From assembly GCF_025685645.1 (NCBI RefSeq), contig NZ_JAGSYF010000003.1, positions 496,001 to 560,000 on the forward strand: a stretch of 64,000 nucleotides of DNA, given 5' to 3'. The notes under the pieces are model-generated. The model did no database searches and was not told the DNA's origin. It was given only the letters and a program-made list of their open reading frames with translations. The position numbers and the translations under genes are program-made. The stretch comes from Edaphobacter bradus. GTDB lineage: Bacteria; Acidobacteriota; Terriglobia; Terriglobales; Acidobacteriaceae. Positions 33,052 to 42,155 of the stretch are shown in pieces; the first letter of the stretch is position 1, and every line of letters begins with the position of its first letter.

Positions 33052-33378
33052 CTACCGCTCAATCACCTTGGGAACCTTGAAGAATCGCCCGTCTGTCTCG
33101 GGAGCGGCAGCCATCACCGGAACCCGGTCCACAGATGGCTGCAGTGCATCCTGCCGCAGCGTCTCCCCGTGCTTCGACATATCGCCGCCAAGCACCTCGC
33201 CGACCTGCGCCATCGGGGGCACGCTCTTCGTATCCAGCTCATTCAACTGAGCGACGTACCCCAGAATCGCGTTAAGGTCCCGCTGCATGCGCGGCTCTTC
33301 TTCCGCGGTCAACTCCAGATTTGCCAACTCCGCCACCCGTCGAACGTCATCGAGGGTTACGCCGGCCTGTTCGCTCAT
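33052..33378 (-). CDS. gatC: Asp-tRNA(Asn)/Glu-tRNA(Gln) amidotransferase subunit C
   Basis: The 108-residue protein has the GatC pattern: an N-terminal VTLDDVRRVAELANLELT helix pair, the central AILGYVAQLNELDT segment and a C-terminal DGRFFKVPKVIE tail. It stabilises GatA on GatB. The start lies inside the 3' end of the DUF721 gene (32-base overlap), so translation is coupled. gatA follows. Confidence 0.95.
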   Translation of the reverse strand: MSEQAGVTLDDVRRVAELANLELTAEEEPRMQRDLNAILGYVAQLNELDTKSVPPMAQVGEVLGGDMSKHGETLRQDALQPSVDRVPVMAAAPETDGRFFKVPKVIER

Positions 33379-33688
33379 TGCTGTCTTTCCTCTTTCGGAC
33401 TACTGCTCCAAACTTCTTCTCCTCAAAGTGTATCCCGGCGACCTTCGCCCCAGCGATCCTGCGGACCTCCGCCTCCAGATGCGACCGCATACTCACCATC
33501 TGCCGCATCCACGCAGCGTCTGCGACCTCGACGTGGACCACGCCATCCACAAATCCCACGACGGTTCCCCGTTCCGCAAGAGCGCGCCCGCACGCCACCG
33601 TCCAGGCTGCCGCGATGCGGTCTTCATCGCTCATCGCCCGCAGACTCTGCCCCAGGGTGCTCCTCAGAATGTCCCGCAGCCCTTCCAT
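33347..33688 (-). CDS. DUF721 (DciA-like) protein
   Basis: The 113-residue protein has the DUF721 core: LRDILRSTLG, then the WTVACGRALAERGTVVGFVD segment and VHVEVADAAWMRQM. DciA proteins of this family load or regulate the replicative helicase; short members such as this are common and less well studied. ATG 33688 or GTG 33694 may start it. The overlap with gatC suggests one transcript. Confidence 0.75.
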   Translation of the reverse strand: MEGLRDILRSTLGQSLRAMSDEDRIAAAWTVACGRALAERGTVVGFVDGVVHVEVADAAWMRQMVSMRSHLEAEVRRIAGAKVAGIHFEEKKFGAVVRKRKDSNERTGRRNPR

Positions 33689-33698
33689 ACTCACAACC

Positions 33699-34847
33699 TT
33701 ATCTCGTCCCCGGCAGAGCCATCGAACTCTCTGCCTCAGGCACCACCGACATCACAAACTCCCGCATCCGCTGCAAGAACACCTCGGTGGAAAACCCAGC
33801 AGCCCATCTCCGAATTGCCACCGGATCAAACGCGCCGGCAGACTCCGCAGCCTCAAATCGCAGAATTCCGTCGATCAGCGAGTCTACCGTCTGCTCCCCA
33901 AAGTAGACTCCCGTCGCCTCACCTGCGGCAACCTGCTCTCCTGCGCGCACCGTCTCCAGCGATCCTCCGACGCCATACGCAATCACAGGGCGGCCGCAAG
34001 CCTGGGCCTCCAGAGGAACCATCCCGAAGTCCTCATCCGCGGCAAACAACAGCGCTCTGCACTCGGCATACTCACGCCACAATGCCTCGGTCGAAAGCTC
34101 CCCCAGAAACGTCACCCCGGACGCCGCGGTCTTGCGCAGCCGCGCCTCCTCCGGCCCGGTTCCTGCAATCCGAAGCGTACGGCCCAGACGCGAGCAGGCC
34201 TCAATCATCAACTCCGTCCGCTTATATCCCACCAGACGTCCCGCGCACAGATAATGCTGCTCCGGCCTCGACGAGGTCTGCGCCCGATCAAGATCAATCG
34301 GTGGATGAATCACCGTGCTCTCGCGTCCGTAAACCCGATGGATGCGATCGGCGACGTATCGCGAATTGGCAATGAAGTAGTTCACGCGCTCTGCGGCCTC
34401 GCGGTCCCAGTCCCGGATGCGGCCCGCCATCAGCGTAAAGGCCGCCCGTGTCACCGGGTCCATCTGCGCGCGGTAAGCCTCATATCCGTCATAGAGATAG
34501 CGCATCGGCGAATGACAGTAGCAGATGTGCACCGCCTCAGGGTCGACCCGCACTCCCTTGATCGGCCCGCTGTCCGAGGAGATCACGAGGTCGAATCCTC
34601 GCAAGTCCAGCCCCTCCGTCGCGGCCGGATACAGCGGCATCATGTGCCGGTGGTAGCTCTTTGCTAACGGAATCTTCTGCAGAAAAGAGGTATGAATCCC
34701 GCGATGACGCAGCCCATCTGGGGTCCCGCGCGAATCGACCAGCAGAGTAAAGATCTCAGCCTGTGGAAACAGCGAAGCAATGCACTCCGCGACGCGCTCC
34801 CCGCCGCCTCGCGTCACGAACCAATGATGAACGATGGCGACCTGCAC
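33699..34847 (-). CDS. Glycosyltransferase family 4
   Basis: The 382-residue protein has a GT-B fold: N-terminal acceptor domain with the GGGERV loop (HHWFVTRGGGERVAE) and C-terminal GT4 donor domain (AGRLVGYKR, GTGPEE and the EDFGMVPLEAQACGRPVIAY signature with the E-x7-E pair). It is similar to WbaZ/mannosyltransferases and uses a nucleotide sugar to extend the repeat unit. The start is GTG 34847 with AGGAG upstream. It follows the initiating transferase by 27 bases. Confidence 0.88.
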   Translation of the reverse strand: MQVAIVHHWFVTRGGGERVAECIASLFPQAEIFTLLVDSRGTPDGLRHRGIHTSFLQKIPLAKSYHRHMMPLYPAATEGLDLRGFDLVISSDSGPIKGVRVDPEAVHICYCHSPMRYLYDGYEAYRAQMDPVTRAAFTLMAGRIRDWDREAAERVNYFIANSRYVADRIHRVYGRESTVIHPPIDLDRAQTSSRPEQHYLCAGRLVGYKRTELMIEACSRLGRTLRIAGTGPEEARLRKTAASGVTFLGELSTEALWREYAECRALLFAADEDFGMVPLEAQACGRPVIAYGVGGSLETVRAGEQVAAGEATGVYFGEQTVDSLIDGILRFEAAESAGAFDPVAIRRWAAGFSTEVFLQRMREFVMSVVPEAESSMALPGTR

Positions 34848-34874
34848 CTGCTCCTACCTCTTCACAACGCTCTG

Positions 34875-35609
34875 CTAGTACGCTCCGTCCTGATTGATCA
34901 CGGACGAAAATGTCTTCAGCAGAATCACAGCATCCCTGCGCAACGACCATCGGTTCACATAGTCACAGTCCAGCGCCACTCGCTCTGCATAATCCAGTTC
35001 GCTGCGCCCCGAGACCTGCCAGAGGCCGGTCAATCCCGGCTTCACGCGGCAGTAGCAGTTGAATCCCTCCGCGTACTTCTCCACCTCCGCCGCCACAATC
35101 GGCCGCGGCCCCACCAGGCTCATCTGTCCCATCAGCACGTTCCAGAACTGCGGCAGCTCATCGAGACTGTACCGCCGCAAGATCCTCCCGACCGATGTGA
35201 TCCTCGGATCGTTCCGCAGTTTGTGCGTCTTGGTCCACTCCTCTTGGGCCTTGGGATTCCGCGCAAGATGCTCATCAAGAATCTCCGTCGAGTTCACGCA
35301 CATCGTCCTGAACTTCCACATGGAAAAGAACCCGCCGCTCTTCCGTATCCTCCTGTGGGAATAGAATACCGGGCCCGGGGAGTTCAGCTTCACAATCAAC
35401 GAAACGATACCGATCGCAACCAAAATCAGCGGCGAGGCAGCCACAACCAGGAACACATCCATGCAGCGCTTGATTACTCTGTACCGAAACTCCGCCGCTG
35501 GCCCTATCGTCACCCGTGAGTTTCTGACGAGGGCCCGGGTACTGATCTCCGGATACGTATAGGAATTTTCGAGCGTCGCAATGTGCTGGGGAGATTGAGA
35601 GTCCTGCAT
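34875..35609 (-). CDS. Undecaprenyl-phosphate sugar phosphotransferase (initiating transferase)
   Basis: The 244-residue protein is a monotopic PGT of the bacterial sugar transferase family. It has one membrane helix (about residues 50-72), the conserved KRCMDVF entry, the SPGPVFYSHRRI loop, the WKFRTM motif, then DELPQFWNVLMGQMSLVGPRP and the RPGLTG-like VKPGLTGLWQVSGR. It lacks the four extra N-terminal helices of WbaP/WcaJ. It moves a sugar-1-phosphate onto undecaprenyl phosphate to start the repeat unit. It is the first gene of the minus-strand run 35.6 to 33.7 kb. Confidence 0.92.
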   Translation of the reverse strand: MQDSQSPQHIATLENSYTYPEISTRALVRNSRVTIGPAAEFRYRVIKRCMDVFLVVAASPLILVAIGIVSLIVKLNSPGPVFYSHRRIRKSGGFFSMWKFRTMCVNSTEILDEHLARNPKAQEEWTKTHKLRNDPRITSVGRILRRYSLDELPQFWNVLMGQMSLVGPRPIVAAEVEKYAEGFNCYCRVKPGLTGLWQVSGRSELDYAERVALDCDYVNRWSLRRDAVILLKTFSSVINQDGAY

Positions 35610-35991
35610 TGCAATCCTATATCTGTATGGCCCCCGTCCTGCGCTTGTCCTCGCGGGAGGTGCTCATAGCGGTTGGTCGTGCCTGGTAGTCGTGGCAAAC
35701 CGCTCGACCAGGGGTGTTTCAACCCCAGACCCGCGAATGCCAATCAGCTCAGCTATTGCCCGTGGCGTCTGCGCGCCGGTGAATCTGGTCTGTTTATCGA
35801 CAACCGGGAAAATTTACTTCAGATTTCTTCTCTTGCTTAGTGTAGCGACATCTACAACGCTTGCAGTTTACTAGTCTTGCTCCACGCAAATGTCACAGAG
35901 ACCTAACAGTTTCGCAAATTCTTCGTACCACTTTGGGACAGTGTCCTGACATGGCGGCCCCCATGCTGCCGGTTGCGAATAAACTGCTTAG
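35610..35991. promoter_or_regulatory. Divergent promoter region of the polysaccharide locus, with a sigma-54-like site
   Basis: This 380-base gap drives the initiating transferase to the left and rfbC to the right. TGGCGGCCCCCATGCT at 35952-35967, 25 bases before rfbC, has GG and GC at the spacing of sigma-54 (-24/-12) promoters, but two positions differ from the consensus. An 11-bp palindrome, GGACAGTGTCC, is at 35936-35946. No coding sequence is seen. Confidence 0.4.
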
Positions 35992-36555
35992 ATGCAGGTC
36001 TTCGAGACTCCAGTTACCGATGTTAAGCTTCTTCAACCCCGAAGGTTCGCGGATAGTCGCGGATGGTTCAGCGAAGTTTTCAGCCAGGCTGCCTTTTCTT
36101 CCGCTGGTCTCCCCTCGCATTTTGTTCAGGATAACCAATCTTACTCCGTGAGAGGAGTCCTTCGCGGTCTCCATTACCAGCTTGGTAAGCCTCAGGGGAA
36201 GCTGGTCCGCGTCCTCTCCGGCCACATCTGGGACGTCGCTGTCGACCTGCGCCGCAACTCCCCCGACTTTGGCCGCTGGGCCGGCTTTCACCTCAAGCCT
36301 TTCAACGACTCCGGCGAGATCCAGATGCTCTGGATCCCGGAGGGCTTCGCCCATGGCTTTCTGGTGCTCTCCGACACGGCCGAGGTCCTCTACAAGACCA
36401 CCAACCCCTACTACCCCGAAGGCGAACGGACGATCCTCTGGGACGATCCCACCCTCCAGATCACCTGGCCCCTCGAAGCTCTCGGCCACTTGATACCCAT
36501 GGTCAGCCCCAAGGACGCTCAGGGGACCCTCTTCGCCTCAGCCGAGCTGCCCTAG
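35992..36555 (+). CDS. rfbC: dTDP-4-dehydrorhamnose 3,5-epimerase
   Basis: The 187-residue protein matches RmlC throughout: RRFADSRGWFSEVF, the substrate-binding QDNQSYSVRGVLRGLHYQ with the catalytic-site histidine, GHIWDVAVDLRR, then WIPEGFAHGFLVLSD and the closing Y of YKTTNPYY. It converts dTDP-4-keto-6-deoxyglucose to dTDP-4-keto-L-rhamnose. The other three pathway genes lie 1 kb away on the opposite strand. Confidence 0.97.
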   Translation: MQVFETPVTDVKLLQPRRFADSRGWFSEVFSQAAFSSAGLPSHFVQDNQSYSVRGVLRGLHYQLGKPQGKLVRVLSGHIWDVAVDLRRNSPDFGRWAGFHLKPFNDSGEIQMLWIPEGFAHGFLVLSDTAEVLYKTTNPYYPEGERTILWDDPTLQITWPLEALGHLIPMVSPKDAQGTLFASAELP

Positions 36556-36856
36556 AGCCAGCCAGCCCCTGCCATTCACGACCGATGTCATTCCGAGCCG
36601 TTGCGTACTTTGCGCCACCTTCGCGTCCTTTGCGTTCGCCGTTGCACTTGCACTGCTTCCAACCGTCACTCAACAACGAAGCTAGCTCCAACAACCCACA
36701 GATTTCCACAGAAATCCTGTCAAGCCCCAAAAGCCCTTCAACATCTCGCCCAAATCCACCAAGCAAAACAAAATAAACCACTTCCAATTAAAAAATAAAA
36801 CCCACGCAAAGTGGCAGAGTAGTTTCCCTCAATTCACTAAAATAGAAGAAGCACAG

Positions 36857-36900
36857 AAAGAGATAAAGCCGGGAGCTAGTCCCCGGCCTTATCTCTTTTT
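36857..36900. terminator. Rho-independent terminator after rfbC
   Basis: AAAGAGATAA then GCCGGG on the left arm pair with CCCGGC then TTATCTCTTT on the right, with one mismatch between and a loop of about seven bases. The plus strand ends in TTTTT and the minus strand in a run from the AAAGAG arm, so it can stop both directions. Confidence 0.8.
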
Positions 36901-36995
36901 AGATCAAGATTTTTACGCTAACCCAAGCATTTTCAAGATTTTAGCGAACATGGTTTCACCAAATAAATGAAAACAATGCACTTACATAAAGTAAA

Positions 36996-37028
36996 GGGGG
37001 ATGGGGGGGTATCCCCCCAGAAAGGGGG
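36996..37028. repeat. G-run/C-run block with inverted repeat
   Basis: GGGGG, GGGGGGG and GGGGG runs flank CCCCCC: the pattern is five G, AT, seven G, TAT, six C, AGAAA, five G. The middle part forms a 6-bp G/C stem with a short loop, and the G runs could instead form a G-quadruplex. Its role is unknown. Confidence 0.6.
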
Positions 37029-37078
37029 CAGACAAACTGTCGATACCGCCAAAGCTCAGGCGCAAGAAATGACGGTGG

Positions 37079-37639
37079 TCAACCCTGCCGGGCCAGCCAT
37101 CGCTCAACCTCGGCAAGCGACTCCACCGCAAAGCACTCTCCCGGACATCCCGCCGCTTCGGTTCCTTTGACCAGAAACGCCTGCCGCAGGCCAGCGCTAT
37201 TAGCTGCCGCGATGTCCGAGCAACGGTCGCCCACCATCACGCTCTGCGCGAGGTCCACACTGAACTCCTTCGCGGCGCGGAGAAGCATTCCGGTTCCGGG
37301 CTTGCGGTCTTCGTGTTCGCGCCGGTACTCACCGACGCCGTGCTCAGGATGAAAGGGACAGAAGTAAACTGCGTCGAACTCGACGCCATGTTTGCGCAGC
37401 TCAGCGCGCATCCACTCCATCAAGGTCAGGAAGTCGTCTTCCGTGTAGTACCCGCGCGCGATCCCGGCCTGGTTGGTGACCACGACCAGCCTGTAGCCCA
37501 ACTCCATCGCAGTGCGGCACAGCGAGACGATCCCCTGAACGAACCGGACGTCCTCGATGCGGTGAAGATAGCCGACCTCGACGTTCACAACTCCGTCGCG
37601 ATCGAGAAAGAGTGCTCTGTTTGCCTGTATTGTCGACAT
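37079..37639 (-). CDS. gmhB: D-glycero-D-manno-heptose 1,7-bisphosphate 7-phosphatase
   Basis: The 186-residue HAD-superfamily protein has motif I FLDRDGVVN (two Asp), motif II VVTNQAGIARG and the later MVGDRCSDIAAA. The zinc loop CPFHPEHGVGEYRREHEDRK carries only one of the usual cysteines, so zinc binding may be reduced or absent. It removes the 7-phosphate in ADP-heptose synthesis. ATG 37639 begins three residues inside the longest frame. It is 36 bases downstream of rfbD. Confidence 0.88.
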   Translation of the reverse strand: MSTIQANRALFLDRDGVVNVEVGYLHRIEDVRFVQGIVSLCRTAMELGYRLVVVTNQAGIARGYYTEDDFLTLMEWMRAELRKHGVEFDAVYFCPFHPEHGVGEYRREHEDRKPGTGMLLRAAKEFSVDLAQSVMVGDRCSDIAAANSAGLRQAFLVKGTEAAGCPGECFAVESLAEVERWLARQG

Positions 37640-37675
37640 TCCCTGCAACTCTCAGCCTAGCAGAGTCGGCCGCCG

Positions 37676-38611
37676 CTAAAGCTCGCCGAGCACGGCCCGC
37701 AGCGAATCCTGCCAGCCGGGCATTCTGCAGCCGAAAGTGGATGCGATCCGGTCGCAGTTCAGCCGCGAATTGGCAGGACGCCGGGCAGGAGTGGGATAAT
37801 CCGCCGTCGCGATGGGTTCGATGGTGGCGAATCTGGTCGCCGGCTCCCTCTCGTGCATCAGCCGCACGGCCTCCGAGGCGAAGCCGTGCCAGGTCGTCCC
37901 TCCTGCGGCGCTCGCGTGATAGACGCCGTTCAGCTCTGCCACCGCCTCGACCAGCGAGCGATTGCCAAGCGTCGCCTGGGCCTCGCAGTGCAGGATGGCC
38001 GAGGCCGTCATCTCGGCAAGATCGCGGCTCCACGTGGGCGCGCCGTGCTGGTCGGAAACGACACGCAGCGTCTCACGTTCGCGGGCGAGCTTGAGGATGG
38101 TCCGAAGAAAGTTCTTGCCCGTCGCTCCGTAGACCCAGCTGGTGCGGAAGATGAGGTGAGCAGCGCCGCTGGCCGCTAGAGCCTGTTCACCAGCAAGCTT
38201 GCTCGCCCCGTAGACGTTGAGCGGCGCAGTGGGATCGGTCTCAACCCAGGGCCTCTCGCCGTCGCCGCGAAACACATAGTCGGTCGAGAAGTGGACGACG
38301 ACGGCGCCGATCCGCTTCGCCTCCGCGCCAAGAACAGTCAGAGCATCGTGATTGATGCGGTACGCCAGCTCCGGCTCGCTCTCAGCCTTATCGACCGCGG
38401 TGTACGCGGCCGGGTTGATAATCCAGCGCGGCTTGAGCGCCCGAATCGTCTCGGAGATCGAGCCAAATCGGGCGAGGTCCATCCTGGTCCGCGACGGCGC
38501 CGTGACCCAGCCAAGGGGAGTCAGTGAACGCAGAAGCTCGCCTCCGACCTGACCGGTCGCGCCAGTCACCAGAATGGTTCGAGCCTCGGGCAAATTGTAA
38601 GGGCCGTTCAC
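37676..38611 (-). CDS. rfbD: dTDP-4-dehydrorhamnose reductase
   Basis: The 311-residue SDR protein has GATGQVGGE for NADPH binding, the INPAAYTAVDKAE segment, HFSTDYVFRGDG and the catalytic YGASK. It carries out the last step of dTDP-L-rhamnose synthesis. The start is GTG 38611, one base past the rfbA stop, so the two are coupled. Confidence 0.96.
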   Translation of the reverse strand: MNGPYNLPEARTILVTGATGQVGGELLRSLTPLGWVTAPSRTRMDLARFGSISETIRALKPRWIINPAAYTAVDKAESEPELAYRINHDALTVLGAEAKRIGAVVVHFSTDYVFRGDGERPWVETDPTAPLNVYGASKLAGEQALAASGAAHLIFRTSWVYGATGKNFLRTILKLARERETLRVVSDQHGAPTWSRDLAEMTASAILHCEAQATLGNRSLVEAVAELNGVYHASAAGGTTWHGFASEAVRLMHEREPATRFATIEPIATADYPTPARRPANSRLNCDRIASTFGCRMPGWQDSLRAVLGEL

Positions 38612-38612
38612 G

Positions 38613-39488
38613 CTAGTAGACCGTCTCCTCGAGCAGCCGCAGCAGATACTGCCCGTAGCTGCTCTTCGCGATCCTGCCAGCTAGCTCCCTGAGCTGATTC
38701 GCGTCGATGTAGCCGAGCCGGTAGGCGATCTCCTCCGGGCAGGCGACCTTCAGTCCCTGCCGCGTCTCAATCGTCTGGATAAACGTGCCGGCCTCGAGCA
38801 GCGAGTCGTGCGTACCAGTATCGAGCCACGCAATTCCGCGGCTGAGCACCTCTGTGGTGAGTTGTCCGCGCTCGAGATACCAGCGATTGACGTCTGTGAT
38901 CTCAAGCTCGCCGCGCGCGGAAGGCTTCAGCCCTTCAGCGATGCCAGTCACCTGCGCATCGTAAAAGTAGATGCCGGTGACCGCATAACGCGACTTCGGC
39001 TTCGCCGGCTTCTCTTCGAGAGAGATCGCGCGGCGCTGAGCGTCGAACTCGACGACTCCATAGCGCTCCGGATCGTGCACCGGATACGCGAAGATGGTCG
39101 CACCCTCGCGGCGTGCGGCGGCTGCGCGGAGCGTCTTGGGAAGATCGTGCCCGTAGAAGACGTTGTCGCCTAGCACCAGGCAACACGGCTCGCCGGCGAG
39201 AAACTCCTTGCCAATCAGAAAGGCCTGCGCGAGCCCGTCGGGAGCTGGCTGCACGGCGTACTCCAGGCGGATGCCCCACTGCTCTCCCGTGCCCAGCAGC
39301 TGACGAAAGCGCGGCGTGTCCTCCGGTGTCGAGATCACAAGAATCTCGCGAATCCCCGCCAGCAGCAGCACCGAGAGCGGGTAGTAGATCATCGGCTTAT
39401 CGTAGATCGGCAGAAGCTGCTTCGAAACTGCCTGCGTGACCGGATGCAGGCGCGTCCCCGAGCCTCCGGCCAGGATGATTCCCTTCAT
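38613..39488 (-). CDS. rfbA: Glucose-1-phosphate thymidylyltransferase
   Basis: The 291-residue protein starts with the nucleotidyltransferase motif [17 protein letters not shown] and contains [18 protein letters not shown], the metal-site [10 protein letters not shown] and the [10 protein letters not shown] strand, all diagnostic of RmlA. It makes dTDP-glucose. The ATG at 39488 overlaps the rfbB stop (ATGA), which settles the start against the longer frame. Confidence 0.97.
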   Translation of the reverse strand: MKGIILAGGSGTRLHPVTQAVSKQLLPIYDKPMIYYPLSVLLLAGIREILVISTPEDTPRFRQLLGTGEQWGIRLEYAVQPAPDGLAQAFLIGKEFLAGEPCCLVLGDNVFYGHDLPKTLRAAAARREGATIFAYPVHDPERYGVVEFDAQRRAISLEEKPAKPKSRYAVTGIYFYDAQVTGIAEGLKPSARGELEITDVNRWYLERGQLTTEVLSRGIAWLDTGTHDSLLEAGTFIQTIETRQGLKVACPEEIAYRLGYIDANQLRELAGRIAKSSYGQYLLRLLEETVY

Positions 39489-40615
39489 CGCGCGCCCTCC
39501 GTAACCGTTGAGCGCGCCGCATAGTTCTGCTTCACCCAATGCTGATAAGCTCCGCTCGTCACGTTCTCCACCCAGACCGAGTTGGCCAGATACCACTCGA
39601 CTGTCCTTCGCAGGCCAGTCTCAAAGCTCTCCTGCGCGCGCCAGTCCAGCTCGCTCTCGATCTTCCGCGCGTCAATCGCGTACCGGCGATCGTGCCCAGG
39701 CCTGTCTTCAACGTAGGTGATGAGTTGTGCGTGCGGGCGGAAACTCGAATGCGGCATCAATTCGTCGAGCAGTGAGCAAAGCGTCTTCACCACCTCAAGA
39801 TTGCTGCGCTGGTTGCCTCCACCGACGTTGTACGTCTCGCCGACGCGGCCGCGCTCGAGCACCTTGCGCAGTGCGCGGCAGTGGTCCAGGACGAAGAGCC
39901 AGTCGCGAACCTGCTGGCCGTCGCCGTAGACTGGCAGAGGCTTGCCCTTAAGGGCATTGGCAATCATCAACGGAATCAGCTTCTCAGGAAACTGGTATGG
40001 TCCATAGTTGTTGGAGCAGTTCGTAATGATTGCCGGCAGCCCGTAGGTATGCACCCAGGCGCGCACGAGATGGTCGCTCGCCGCCTTCGACGCAGCATAG
40101 GGCGAGTTTGGTGCATACGGCGTCTCCTCGTGGAACGCAGGATCGTCCGGCGCGAGCGTGCCGTAGACCTCGTCGGTGGAGACGTGCAGGAAACGGAACC
40201 CTTCTTTCTCTTCGCCGGCGAGACTGGCGTGGTAGGCGCGCGCAGCCTGCAGTAGCGTAAAGGTTCCATCGATGTTCGTGCGCAGGAACGCCTCCGGCCC
40301 GAGGATCGAGCGATCGACGTGGCTCTCGGCAGCGAAGTGCATGATGGCGCGCGGCCTGTGCTCGTCAAGCAACCTGGCCACGAGCGCGGCGTCGCAGATG
40401 TCTCCCTGGACGAAGGTATAACCTGGATCGTCAGCGATGGAAGCGAGGTTCTCCGGATTCCCGGCGTAGGTCAGCTTATCGAGGTTGACCACCGGCCCGG
40501 CATTGGCCGCCAGCCAGTCGAGAACGAAGTTCGAACCGATAAAGCCGGCGCCGCCAGTCACCAGGATCGGCGGCCTTCCGCCTGCCGCTCCGTCCGTCGT
40601 TGGATTGAAACTCAT
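39485..40615 (-). CDS. rfbB: dTDP-glucose 4,6-dehydratase
   Basis: The 376-residue extended SDR has [12 protein letters not shown] for NAD+, the [10 protein letters not shown] loop, the STDEVYG motif with Asp-Glu for dehydration, and [12 protein letters not shown] with the catalytic Tyr and Lys. It turns dTDP-glucose into dTDP-4-keto-6-deoxyglucose. It is first in a tight rfbB-rfbA-rfbD-gmhB run. Confidence 0.97.
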   Translation of the reverse strand: MSFNPTTDGAAGGRPPILVTGGAGFIGSNFVLDWLAANAGPVVNLDKLTYAGNPENLASIADDPGYTFVQGDICDAALVARLLDEHRPRAIMHFAAESHVDRSILGPEAFLRTNIDGTFTLLQAARAYHASLAGEEKEGFRFLHVSTDEVYGTLAPDDPAFHEETPYAPNSPYAASKAASDHLVRAWVHTYGLPAIITNCSNNYGPYQFPEKLIPLMIANALKGKPLPVYGDGQQVRDWLFVLDHCRALRKVLERGRVGETYNVGGGNQRSNLEVVKTLCSLLDELMPHSSFRPHAQLITYVEDRPGHDRRYAIDARKIESELDWRAQESFETGLRRTVEWYLANSVWVENVTSGAYQHWVKQNYAARSTVTEGAR

Positions 40616-40756
40616 GCCGCTGAAACGCCCTCCGTGGGTTCGCCTCTGAGCCGGGCCTGCGCTAGTAAGGGCCTTCCCGCTCTACAGACTACCGGACTCA
40701 CCCTCTCTTTGCCTCCACCGTCCTTGTTTTCCGTCAAGCACCGGCTCAAATTGGGA

Positions 40757-42088
40757 TCAGTGACCGCGGAAGATTTGAACCAGCAACCAGAGATTCAGTC
40801 CGGCGATCAGGAAGGCTACCGCGTAGCTCAGATACTTGAGCCACCGCGCGTTGACGAACTCGCCCATCCTGCTGCGGTCACTGGTAAACGCGACCAGCGG
40901 AAAGACCGCAAAGCTGAGCTGCATGCTCAGGATCACCTGGCTCAAGATGATCAGCTTGCCGGTGCTGCGTGCGCCATACAGGATCGTGATGATTACGGTG
41001 GGGATAATCGCGAGCGATCTCGTGATCAGCCTTCGCAGCCAGGGTTTCAGGCGCATGTGCAGAAACCCTTCCATCACCACCTGGCCTGCGAGAGTGCCCG
41101 TAATCGTGGAGTTCTGCCCTGAAGCCAGCAAGGCAACCGCAAACAAAGTGCTCGCGCCCGCGACGCCCAGCATCGGCGACAGCAGCTTGTAAGCGTCTTC
41201 AATTTCGGCTACCTCAAAATGTCCGTTGCGATGAAAGACAGCGGCCGCAACGACGAGAATCGCAGTATTCACAACCAGCGCAAGCATCAGCGCCATCGCC
41301 GAATCCAGGTTGGCGAAGCGAATCGCCTCGCGCTTCCCTTCCGGCGTCCGCGCGTAGTTGCGTGTCTGCACAATCGCCGAGTGAAGATATAGATTGTGCG
41401 GCATCACCGTCGCCCCCAGAATGCCGATCGCGATATAGAGCATGCCAGGGTTGGTAATTATGCTGGCCGAGGTCGGCAGCAACAGGTTACCCGCGATCAT
41501 TCCCCACTCCGGGTGCGAGAGCACCGTCTCGATCCCGAACAGCACGGCGATCGTCGCGATCAGCGTAATCACCAGAGCCTCGAGATAACGGAAGCCGCGA
41601 TTCTGCAGCAACAGCAGCAGCAATACATCCGCGCCCGTCAGAATGACACCGAACACAAGCGGGATGTGGAAGAGCAATTGCAGCGCAATGGCCGACCCGA
41701 TCACTTCAGCCAGATCGCACGCTGCAATCGCGATCTCCGCAAAGCCCCAGAGAAAGAGCGCAGTTGGCCGGCTGTATCGCTCACGGCAGGCCTGGGCCAG
41801 GTCTCTCTCTGCCACAATGCCGAGTTTCAACGCGAGGCTTTGCAGCAGAATCGCCATCAAGTTGGAGAGCATGATGACGAACAGCAGCGTGTACCCGTAA
41901 CGCGACCCTCCGGCAAGGTCCGTCGCCCAGTTTCCCGGGTCCATATAGCCGACAGAGATCAGGAACCCCGGTCCGACAAAGCCCAGCACCCGCCGCCAGA
42001 AGCCCCGCGACTGCGTCAGGCGCACCGAGGCGAACACGTCCGGCAGGGACGGCCGCTGCTGCTCGTCGAGCTGGATTACGGGCGGCAT
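40757..42088 (-). CDS. mntH: Nramp-family manganese/divalent metal transporter
   Basis: The 443-residue protein has eleven predicted membrane helices, the TM1 metal motif DPGN (residues 50-53) and the TM6 motif TVMPHN that completes the site. The conserved [13 protein letters not shown] transport loop is present. It imports Mn2+ with protons. The gene lies 62 bases downstream of the regulator gene on the same strand, with a matching operator between them. Confidence 0.95.
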   Translation of the reverse strand: MPPVIQLDEQQRPSLPDVFASVRLTQSRGFWRRVLGFVGPGFLISVGYMDPGNWATDLAGGSRYGYTLLFVIMLSNLMAILLQSLALKLGIVAERDLAQACRERYSRPTALFLWGFAEIAIAACDLAEVIGSAIALQLLFHIPLVFGVILTGADVLLLLLLQNRGFRYLEALVITLIATIAVLFGIETVLSHPEWGMIAGNLLLPTSASIITNPGMLYIAIGILGATVMPHNLYLHSAIVQTRNYARTPEGKREAIRFANLDSAMALMLALVVNTAILVVAAAVFHRNGHFEVAEIEDAYKLLSPMLGVAGASTLFAVALLASGQNSTITGTLAGQVVMEGFLHMRLKPWLRRLITRSLAIIPTVIITILYGARSTGKLIILSQVILSMQLSFAVFPLVAFTSDRSRMGEFVNARWLKYLSYAVAFLIAGLNLWLLVQIFRGH

Positions 42089-42139
42089 AGCTGTGACGGC
42101 CGGACCACGTTGGCCATTAAATCCAGTATGCCACAGGTA

Positions 42140-42155
42140 GTTAACCTTGGTTACT
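42140..42155. promoter_or_regulatory. MntR-type operator in front of mntH
   Basis: GTTAACCTTGGTTACT is an imperfect palindrome, 52 bases before the mntH start, and it overlaps the last codons and stop of the regulator gene. It shares GTTAACC-N2-GGT with the site at 42855. Confidence 0.65.

Larger units (their letters stand above)
36556..37078. other. Non-coding region between rfbC and gmhB
   Basis: About 520 bases between convergent genes with no credible gene. The first half is a C/A-rich stretch turning A-rich near 36760. It contains a strong terminator at 36857-36900, a short inverted repeat CGCTAA/TTAGCG near 36917-36948, and a G-run/C-run block at 36996-37028, each listed separately. 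It is clearly more AT-rich than its surroundings. Confidence 0.6.

Noticed and set aside
33321..34667. 448-codon plus-strand frame over DUF721 and GT4
   Set aside because: It is Arg/Pro/Ser-rich with no fold and is opposite two recognised genes.
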